Source: Moniliella sp. 'wahieum' | Lineage: Eukaryota; Basidiomycota; Moniliellomycetes; Moniliellales; Moniliellaceae | Direction: 5' to 3' | Assembly (NCBI GenBank): GCA_003971905.1 | Contig: RSEE01000067.1 | Location: 186,001-250,000 of the forward strand | DNA: 64,000 bases | Shown here: piece by piece, positions 55,930 to 64,000 of the stretch | How the letters are laid out: each line of letters begins with the position of its first letter | Numbering within the stretch: the stretch's first letter is position 1 | Translations under genes and position numbers: made by a program | Notes under the pieces: model-generated | What the model was told of the DNA's origin: nothing | The model's database searches: none | Seen by the model: only the letters and a program-made list of their open reading frames with translations

Positions 55930-56110
55930 TCGATGGTGAGTGTGTCGGCGTAGAAGACCAAGAGCACGCAGTTGATGCTGTATTGCATTGCACATGAGCT
56001 ACAGAGGCCAGAGAAGATTTCTGCCCTCCAGGAAGGAATATTGGAAGGAAAATGACCCGGCTTGCTACCGGCGCCACTACACCAGTGTAGGCCACAGCTG
56101 GACAAAACTG
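55930..56110 (+). repeat. Dispersed repeat B, copy 3
   Basis: Best-preserved copy alongside 16,618-16,810: GCAGTTGATGCTGTATTG, GCATTGCACATGAGC, CCCTCCAGGAAGGAATATTG and GGCGCCACTACACCAGTGT. Confidence 0.7.
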
Positions 56111-57740
56111 TGGCGCGATGGCGGCAACCGCCGAGTTCAGCGTTAGGTGACCGACCGGTCGCCGTTGATGCTGATGCTGATCGATGGTCGATGGTCGATG
56201 GTCGATGAAAAGGTGTGCACAACACTTCTTTCCGCATCACATACTTCAGCGAACGAGCGATGAGGTGACGAAGGTGTCGACCACCGAATTCATTGCAGGC
56301 CTATAACACACACATTCAGCCGAAGACGTTCTAAACGTTGAGAATGTTTGCTGGGCATACTGAACTGCCGTGTACAACTACAATTCGGGGTTGCCCTGCT
56401 GATAAGATCGTTCATTTCGACGGCGTCGGGGACATGGTTGTGAAAAGGGATTGTTTGTTTGTGTGGGCTCGTGAAATTGAGATACAGATGTTGTTGAGGC
56501 ACAAATGTCGACGCCTGCTGAACATGTGGAACAGGTTGAACGTTGCATGTGATAATGGCACTGACGTTGATGTTCACGCGCTCATCACGTTGACCACGTT
56601 GACTGTCGTTGACCACGCCGTACACACGCGTATCCCCTTCAATGTTTTTGTTACCTCACATCACATGGCGCTTGTGGCTCACAATGCTCACGCAGGCTTA
56701 CGCTCACAACCCATTTTTGCCGAACAACTGAGTATATCGTCGCTCGCCGAGTCTCCTCCTTTGCGGCTGGTTGCAACAAGTTAATGACTTTTACACACGG
56801 AGCTAACTCGGTCCGCACCCCCCCGGTTGCGGATTTGCCGAGGGAAGGGGGCTTAGTACAGAGGAAGCGGGTGGCCATATGGCAGAAGATGGTGGCTCTA
56901 TGCCATCTGGTCGTATCGATCCCAAGGCCTGATGCGACGCGACAGCCTCCCCTGAACGTTGAACATCAGACCTTGCATCTCAGGCTGAGAATCGTAGTCG
57001 GCCTCTCCCTGGTTTTTTCGCCACATTTCAAAATGAGCAGGTGCCAGCAGGTGCATCACACGTGCCACATGTCAGCACTGTCAGCAGGCTGTACGAAGTC
57101 CCCTGGTTCGGATGCGTTGCAATTGAAAGTTTGCATATGTCGGCGTTTCCAAGGGCAGCAAAGGATCATAGCACAGGGTTATATGCAGACGGCGTTACTA
57201 TAGACACGAAGAGGCCACCCCCCCCCCTGTGTCGAAGTGGGTCTCGTTGTAAGGAGGCCATGGTGCCACCAGCACAAGAATTATGGACGCTCTTCCCACT
57301 GGTATTCAGCTGGATATAGCTGGGGTGGCTGTGAGGCCGAGGATGAAGAGTGTGTAGGCCATTGATGAGACATAACGCGTAACGCCGAGAGAAGAGAGAG
57401 GCAAAGCTCAAAACACATATCGTCAGCCTCCCTCTGCGCCCGACTCGCTTTCAAAAAAGCTGAACGGCTGAGAATGATTGATCCTTGTGAAACTGAGAGC
57501 TCTGAGCCTTGATTGATAATCAAATTCCAAGCCAAGGGAAGGTCGCCACAAGCGGCTGAGTGTGGGCTGTCCTGGCGAAAAGAAGCGGGAAACCTGCCAC
57601 GTCTACTTCCATCGCCGGCATCACCCAGTGGAGTATCTCGACTCAAGGTCTGAGCAATGGGTTTCCGATTGCCCCCCCCCTATTTCCCATCAATTTCTAT
57701 CCCCTACATGCCCACACGCGGTTGACAACAGACGTTTGAA

Positions 57741-57765
57741 CCCCCCCCCCCCCCCCCCCCCCCCC
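57741..57765 (+). repeat. C homopolymer, 25 bases
   Basis: An uninterrupted run of 25 C followed by GCCGCCGCG. Copy number in an assembly is unreliable for such a run. Confidence 0.9.
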
Positions 57766-59707
57766 GCCGCCGCGAACACCCCCCCATTTGATATAGTGCC
57801 ATGCACCCCCTTCTTGTTAGCCTGAAATGTGTGCCTTTTGTTTCAATCAACACATTCAGCCATAGAGGCATGCCCAGCCTGAAGATGGCTTAGGTACCCT
57901 CAGGCTTCAGGACGAAACCACCCACGTGCATAGTATGTTGAGTGGTTGTCGCCTTCCAGCTGACTGCGAGGCTTCCGGTCACTTTTGTTTTGTCGGTTTT
58001 TCAACAAATGTCTCTTCCCCCTTATATACCCCCCTTTCCATAGGGCCGGAGATGTGTAAAGCAAAGAGAACGCGGTGTAGTATCCTGGACTTTTTTGCAA
58101 TGAGTTCACTGGCCGAGCTTTTCCAGTGCCTCTGATCAATTTGCAAGGGATTGAGAGTGTGCCAATATCTCCTTGTTAATGCGTCACTACTATGCACATC
58201 GTCCATTCAAGTTGCATGTTTCTGGCATTTCCCGTAGACTATGCCATGCCCCGCTGTACATCTGGCCTTTTAGTTCTTTTACTGCACGCAATTTCATTGC
58301 GATGTTATTGCTCGTTGCGTTAAGGACGTTCATTGGTTTCGGGTTTCTTTTCTTGTTTTGATACCATAACCGTGGTGAGAATCCCAGGCGTGCTCAAAGC
58401 CTGGAAGCGTCCTTACCATGTCCACCGCTTCTGTTTCAACCGTCTCTTGGATTGTATCCCCCTTTCGGTTCCATCACCCAGCCTTCCATGACGTCTTATT
58501 GGCTTATCCAACCACCTTGGCTTATCCACGCTCAGCTCATTTTCTCACCATGTTGTATCTATGCTTTTCCTCTTTTCTTCACTTTCTTCTCTCGACAGAC
58601 CTTATACACAATCCGTCTCATTATTTGTAACGCTGTGGCCGGAATGATGGGGCATCGCTTCATCTCCCACCAGTAAGCCGGCCATCTGACGTTTACTGCA
58701 GGAAGCCCAATCCCACCCAAGTCGGAGGCCAATGCCAATGACCAACGTGAAGTTATCTTCCTTCCTGACAGAAAAGTATTGTTATAATGTTACACTAGCA
58801 CTCTCTTCCTCCGGCACAACCCATATGTGCGATGACATGGTGGGCTATGCGCAGGAGATCCTGGTTTTCTCGCGGTTGGCGGTGGGGCTGTTACCGAGCT
58901 TGAATGGCACTATCATTGTGCTTTTTCTGAGTCTTTGATGCGAGGTCACCGCTGTGCTCGATACACGGCTTCCTGAAAAAAGGGAATTGTCCGGACGATG
59001 ACGGCTGCTCTTCCCTATACTTAACCCCCAAACAAACACAGCTCCCGTTTTGTCGCCTCGAGTATGTTAGACTATACATCCTCGCTGCTTTGAAGGTGGC
59101 CCACACCTGCTGCTGTTTGTACGTGACCTTCTTGGTGCTTTTCTATACAGGCGAGTGCGGCATAGCCGATCGGCTGTTGTGTTCACACTGTTAATACATC
59201 CTAGGCGGACTCCTTGTCCCGTGGGTGTGCTGTCACCGAATGACTAAGCTCGCTCCAATTTCCAATTCCGCATCCTGTGTCTCTCGCTCTTTCCCTTCCC
59301 TTTTGCTTCTGTTCTCTGCCTGATGCCTTCTGTTTCCCCCCCACGAACGATCTTGCCTTTCCCCCCGCCTCTGACAGGACCTTGGTCTCCCTCGTTTAGC
59401 CCCGACTGTTACATGTGCCACCGGCAGAGCGGCGGATGAGAACGACGGCCACATCCCGCATTAACCCTAGGTGGCCATTGGATAGGGTTGGAGAGCACGG
59501 CGCCTGTGCGCGCTTCTGGCAGGTTGCGTTCGCCGCGTCGACAGCGCACTGCCCCCGCGCGTTCACATGACGCCATGGGGCACTGGCCCCGTGCTAGCAC
59601 CTTCCCGTGTGAGCACGTGGCCGCCGACACATTCAGGGTCGCTTCCGCTTCGAAGCTGCCCGCCGTCTACTCCCACCACCACCACTACCACCACCTCCGC
59701 TCTCACC

Positions 59708-61133
59708 ATGGACTCGGCCCTGCAGGCTGCCATCAAGAACGGGCGCACCCTCAAGAAGACCCAGACCAACGACCGCTCGGGCCCCAACACTGGCGGCGGT
59801 GGCGTCGTCTCAAGTGGAGGCGGCGGCGGCGGCGGACGTCCTGCGCTGGGCAAGCCCCCACGCCCCCCTGGCGGTGGCGCCCCGCCTGTCCCGGGCGCTG
59901 CGGCTGCGGCCAGGCCCATGGCATCCGTCGCTGAGGACGATGCTCCTGCCCCCCAGCCGCTTGCGGGTCTCTTGCCGCCGGCGGCCCAAGCTCCGTGCCA
60001 CGGGCCGCCCCGGTGCGTCCACCATGATTGCTCACCGCGATGAAGGTTCGTCCCTCTCCGGCCCGCGCGCCCCCGAAGCCCTTTGGGCTGCCCCCAAGCC
60101 CCGGGAGCTCCCAAGCCGCCTTTTGGTCGTCCTGCCCCCCTGCAGCCCGTCAGCTCCGCCACCCCCGCCGCGCGCCTGCCCCTCCCGCACCCCCGGCCCG
60201 GCCCGCGCCCGCCGATTCCCGGCCGCGCTCCTCCTGCCCCAGGAAGAGCTCCTCCTCCTCCGGCTCCAACGCCTCCTCACCGTCTCCGGTTGCCCCTCCG
60301 CGGCCTTCGGCACTGAATCGCCCTCCGCCTCCAAAGCCAGCAGGCAAGCCATCGGCCCCGCCTCCGCCGCCCCCCGTTCGGCCAGGTGCACGCTCGGGCT
60401 CACCCGCTGTGCCTCCGGCGCCACCTCGCCCCTCCTCCACCCCGGTACGACCAGGTGTTCCTGCGCGCCCTCCTGCACCTCCTGGACGGTCAAGCCCTGC
60501 GGCTCCTCCCCCTCCCCCTCCTCCTCCTGGACGCGCAAGCCCCGCCGCTCCTCCTCCTCCAGCGGCTCCTGCCCCGCCCCCTCCGCCGGCGGCCCCTCGT
60601 CGTCCCCCCCCCGGCGAACACGGCTCCTCCTCCACCGATGATGCGCACGACACCGGCACCTCCTTCGCGTATGGCACCGCACGGGCACCCGCCTCGCCCG
60701 CGCACCGCCTCCTCCCTCCTCCTCCTTCGGGCTCGGCGCGCCCACACCCTCCTCCGCTGCTCGCAAGCGTCTTGACCAACAACGCTTCATCGCGCCGAGT
60801 CGCATCTGATTCGTCGCCTTCTCCACTTCGACCCGCGCCCGCCTACTCGCACTGCAGCCAGTGTACGCTCTACGCCGTCGCGGGCCAGCCCCGACGGCCC
60901 TCGCGCCTCTAGCCCGTCGCTCCCCCCCCAACCCACGTGCACTCGTCTACCAATTCGTCTACCAACTCGCACGCTCATGCGCCCGAGCCACGGCCCATTC
61001 GGGCAACTGGACCTTCCACCTTCGTTCAGACTTCCCCCCGCCGCGCGCACGTTTGATCGTGGCGTGGCCAGTCGACACATCTACCCCTCTGGCGCAACCC
61101 AGGGCGCAGTCACTCGCTTCTTTCGCTCGTTGA
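59708..61133 (+). CDS. VRP1: Verprolin / WIP homolog (actin regulator)
   Basis: Binds actin and the WASP homolog Las17 at cortical actin patches. The ATG in CTCACCATGG opens MDSALQAAIKNGRTLKKTQT followed by NDRS, a WH2 actin-binding motif with the LKKT core and verprolin-type TNDRS. A very long Pro/Ala/Ser-rich region with polyproline tracts for SH3 and profilin partners follows, in changing frames. At about 61,000-61,045 comes SGNWTFHLRSDFPPPRA, which matches the WASP-binding C-terminal motif of verprolins (WTFHxxSDLPPP), so both ends of the protein are recognised. The frame holding this motif closes at 61,133. Several frame changes lie in the proline-rich part. It converges on TSC10. Confidence 0.82.
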
Positions 61134-61306
61134 GGTCCGAGCACGTCATGGCTAGAGTACAACTTGACGCTTTTCTCCCACAGCCATTCGGTTTCGTTTA
61201 CAATCATTTGTTTGTGGCTCTCCTCCCCCTGTGTCTAGTCTGTATAGCCAGCCACCCCCTTTTGCCAGTTGGACGCTTCCATGATTAATGGGGTGCGGTA
61301 GCAAGT

Positions 61307-62286
61307 TCAGGGAGAAGGGTCAGTGCGGTACTTGCGGACAATGGCGTCGACGCCCAATTTGCGCCAGACAGGCAACGCAAGGGAAGCCAAAGTGCCTTGG
61401 CTGGATCGGCTACATTGTTGTTGCCCGGCTGAATGCGGCGGCGGCGAGCGCGCGGAACAAGTCGGTTTGCAATCGGACGTGATGAAAAGTGGCCGGCGCG
61501 CAACCCTTGCAACAGGCGCGCGGCGCACACTGCTGGTGTCAAGGGCGAATCCGCCTGCTCAATCTCCCGCAGCACAGCGGGCTTGGTCTTCTCCTCCTGC
61601 TCAAACCCGGGACTGAGAATGGTGGCTGGAAAGTAGCAGTGGACGGAAATGTCATACAGCAGGAACTCACTCCGTAACGTCTCTGCCAAGCCTGGGGCTC
61701 CCTCCCGCACGTCAGCGTCAGCGTCAGCGTCAGAAGGAAGAAGGAAGAAAGACGCAGGAACGGTACGCACCCCGTACCGCAGCTTTCATCGGCTGGTACT
61801 GCGCGTAGCCTACCAGACCACAAAATGCGACCATCGAGGAAACCAGGACGATGGTGCCGTGGACCTGCTCCTGGCGCATCCGGATCGCGCTGGCATGCAC
61901 AGTGGCCAAGGTGGTAAGGTAGTTGGTCTGAATGCCCTGGTGAAAATCAGTAGCGTCCATATCGAGAACAAGCCGGGCTTGGCACCGCCCGCGGCACAGA
62001 TCACTGTATCGGGCGCGCGGGGCAGGGCGGCAACTACGCGCGCAGCCCCCTCGAACGACGATACGTCCCCTACCACCAGTAGTGGCGGCGGGCCCGTAGC
62101 GACGGAGCGGACGTGTTCCCATGCTGCCTCGAGTTGCGCGGGCCGGCGGGCGACGAGGACGACCTGGGCGCCAGCCTGGGCCAGCTGCTCGGCCGTGGCG
62201 AGGCCGAGGCCCTGCGATGCGCCAGTGACAAGCACCAGTTGCGCGGCGGGGGTCCAGCGGCGGCGGCGCCACAGACAGCAAGGCAT
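61307..62286 (-). CDS. TSC10: 3-ketodihydrosphingosine reductase
   Basis: An NADPH-dependent reductase of the ER that makes dihydrosphingosine in sphingolipid synthesis. A short-chain dehydrogenase fold: QLVLVTGASQGLGLATAEQL (cofactor motif TGxxxGxG), VVLVARRPAQLEAAWEHV, VVGDVSSFEGAARVV, VICAAGGAKPGLF, DMDATDFHQGIQTNYLTTLA, TIVLVSSMVAFCGLVGYAQY, then the catalytic Tyr-xxx-Lys as YQPMK. An intron at 61,770-61,692 (79 nt, GTGCGT...CAG, containing GACGCT repeats) leads to LAETLRSEFLLYDISVHCYF, TILSPGFEQEEKTKPAV and a C-terminal anchor region, LASLALPVWRKLGVDAIVRK, stop at 61,307. Two or three single-base losses break the frame. The ATG at 62,286 gives MPCCLWRRRRW before the fold; an upstream start at 62,397 would add a basic leader. 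Confidence 0.88.
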
Positions 62287-62540
62287 CAGCGAGTCGTCGG
62301 GACGAGGCGGAGCGCGGGCAGCAGCAGCGGGGAGAAGGCTTGTCTGTGCCCGGACGCGTATATGCGGAGCACGGCACGCGCAGGCCCGCCTGGGCAAGCG
62401 CCTGTAGTCTCCTACTCGCTGCCTTCATGCATTACCTATGGGTACCAAGGGCTTAACCTGCCCCTCCTCCCACCCGCCCTAGGGTTGCGTGCGGCGCGCG
62501 CCCCTGCGTTCGATCGCCTTGCTCTCGTGTGTGCCATTAC
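62287..62540. other. Upstream region of TSC10
   Basis: No gene recognised. It ends in the CATTGC microsatellite. Confidence 0.4.
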
Positions 62541-62630
62541 CATTGCCATTGCCATTGCCATTGCCATTGCCATTGCCATTGCCATTGCCATTGCCATTGC
62601 CATTGCCATTGCCATTGCCATTGCCATTGC
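62541..62630 (+). repeat. CATTGC microsatellite, about 15 perfect units
   Basis: Fifteen head-to-tail CATTGC units, ending eight bases from the GCN5 stop codon on the opposite strand, so the repeat lies in the GCN5 3' UTR. Confidence 0.95.
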
Positions 62631-62637
62631 CATGGCG

Positions 62638-63988
62638 CTACTCACCCATCCCCGCCGCCTGCTTCCACGCGGGCAGGTTGTCGCGCAGAAACTTCTCCAG
62701 CTTGTCGCCGACTTGGCGTACGGCGACGCAGGCGGGTTGTAGAAGCGGCAGTTGTCAAAGATCAGCTGCGTGTCGGCAAGGAACTGATCCAGCGTGGCGT
62801 ACTTGTTGTTCTCCAGGTTGGTCTCCAGCGTGGCCAGATCCATCGGGTTCTTGATCACCTGGTAGTAGTCCGGCACATCTTCCGCCGACACTGGGTTCTG
62901 GAACGGCCATGCCGACGCATGGTTGCCCAGCTCGGACAGCAGTTGCCGCATGACGCTATGGTGCGGTCCGCGTTTGGGCCGCCGCGCCAGCTCGTCCATC
63001 GCAGGCGTCCACCCTGCCTCTCTTAGCCCAGGCACATCTTCAGGTCGCACCCGCATCCCGCCTCTAGCCGCTCGCCATTGTCAGGGTGGCGGAACACGTC
63101 GAGGCCCGGATGCACAATGTGCGAGCGCGAAAATTGGGTCATCTTGTACCGCACCAACGCTTCCTGCCGCTGCAGCAGCTTGCGCACCTCCAAATACTCC
63201 ACCCGCGGGACCATTGTGCATTGCATCAACGTGCCCCCCTCGTAATCTTTGATGTACCCTGTCCAAACGGAGCGGGGGAGGGAGATGTCTTTGGTGAAGC
63301 CTTGCTTTTTAAAGTAACCAATCGCATAGTTGTCCGCATACGTCAGGAAATGGTCCACAGGACTCGTCTTGCGCACATAGGACTTGAGATGGTTCATTAG
63401 ATGCGACCCATATCCCTTCACTTGCTCCGTCCCTGTGATTGCACAAAACACAATCTCGGCAAACCGGCGCTGGGGGAACGGCTTGTAGGTAATGCCCCCC
63501 ACCACTTGTAGACCACGCTTGACAATCGCCAAACCCACATGCGTGCGGTCAAAGACGAGACGAGTAATGTACTCTCTCGGCATCTTGGGCAGCTGCCGCT
63601 GGAAAATATTTTTGAGCCCGGTGAGCAGGATGCCCGACTCGGGCGTCCCGTCGTTCCGCACGATCCGGAACTGAATCAACCCGGCACGCTCCTCGGTCTC
63701 CGCTGGCTTCTCTTGAATTGGAGGCAGCCTTTCCAGCATTGTCTCCCAGTCGGAATCGCCGCTTGAGGCGGTTGTGTCGGCGCCCTCGGATGCGGCGCGC
63801 GGTGGCGGCGGGGGCATGAGCTGTTGCTCCCGATTGGTCTCGCTGGGAACCGGGTCGACTGAGGCCCCCTGCGCCATTTGTTCGGCCTTGTATGTGTCCA
63901 GGGGCGGAGGAGGTGGATCCTCCTGCTTTGGCAGCGGGGGTGACGCAGAGTCACTAGAACCCGGGGTGGGAAGGGCGTGTGCGCCCAT
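62638..63988 (-). CDS. GCN5: Histone acetyltransferase GCN5 (SAGA/ADA)
   Basis: Catalytic subunit of SAGA; acetylates histone H3 at promoters. After a Pro/Ser-rich N-terminus the GNAT domain reads [42 protein letters not shown], then [19 protein letters not shown] (catalytic Glu and the acetyl-CoA loop QxKGYG, about 63,400-63,460), [30 protein letters not shown] and [17 protein letters not shown]. The linker [20 protein letters not shown] leads into a C-terminal bromodomain (62,650-62,960): [31 protein letters not shown] and [11 protein letters not shown], with the acetyl-lysine-binding Asn. The end is [20 protein letters not shown], stop at 62,638. Two single-base losses, one in a G run, break the frame. 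The ATG at 63,988 lies 12 bases from the window edge; a farther upstream start cannot be excluded. Confidence 0.93.
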
Positions 63989-64000
63989 GGAATGATGTTT

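Larger units (their letters stand above)
54726..59707. other. Gene-poor region
   Basis: About 5 kb without a recognised gene. It contains C/T and G/C homopolymer stretches at 54,905-54,975, repeat B copy 3, and the 25-base C run at 57,741. Plus-strand frames at 58,418-58,676 are hydrophobic but match nothing. Confidence 0.5.

Noticed and set aside
62436-62637. Reading frames made of Met-Ala, His-Cys or Leu-Pro repeats
   Set aside because: They are translations of the CATTGC microsatellite beyond the GCN5 stop.

Overview
The window looks like nuclear DNA of a filamentous or yeast-like fungus, probably a basidiomycete. The case rests on gene content and gene structure: fungal-type ATP synthase subunit h (ATP14), PDH component X (PDX1), PCL-type cyclin, verprolin, SIP5-like protein, sedolisin protease, RNA polymerase III subunit RPC11 and SAGA acetyltransferase GCN5. 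Introns are short (57-137 nt) with GTRNGT donors and CAG acceptors, and coding DNA is GC-rich. The phylum call is inference; no rRNA, tRNA or mitochondrial sequence was seen.

Layout. 0-3.5 kb: 5'-partial malic enzyme (+) converging on PDX1 (-). 3.9-9.8 kb: a young Ty1/copia LTR retrotransposon with identical 216-bp LTRs and a CCAAG target duplication. 9.9-16 kb: a disordered protein (-), a degenerate mitochondrial-type DEAD-box helicase (-) and, divergently, a SIP5-like protein (+). 16-25.7 kb: a long gene-free zone with short palindromic iterations and copies of two dispersed repeats. 26-38.4 kb: PCL-type cyclin (+), PKA catalytic subunit (-), tiny spliced OST4 (-), SABATH-like methyltransferase (-), RPC11 (-), OHCU decarboxylase (+) and an unrecognised protein (+). 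39.5-43.3 kb: TATA-binding protein with its own TATA box (+), an unrecognised gene (-) and ATP14 (-). 43.3-47.2 kb is gene-poor. 47.2-54.6 kb: secreted sedolisin (+), F-box protein (-) and a secreted RlpA-like protein (-). 54.6-59.7 kb is gene-poor and holds a 25-base C run. 59.7-64 kb: verprolin/WIP (+), 3-ketodihydrosphingosine reductase TSC10 (-) and GCN5 (-).

The genes are housekeeping and do not form a cluster. They cover mitochondrial metabolism (malic enzyme, PDX1, ATP14), transcription (TBP, RPC11, GCN5), signalling (PKA, PCL cyclin, SIP5), ER functions (OST4, TSC10), actin (verprolin) and secretion (sedolisin, RlpA-like).

The most striking property is that most long conserved host genes are broken by small indels, nearly all of which look like loss of one or two bases, while motifs on both sides of each break remain well conserved. 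Four shorter genes (PDX1, OST4, RPC11, ATP14) are perfectly intact. The likeliest reading is an insufficiently polished long-read assembly, so the boundaries of broken genes below are approximate. I found no convincing new multi-gene system. The best candidates for something undescribed are the palindromic iterations, two dispersed repeat families (one with coding-like conservation) and the degenerate helicase.
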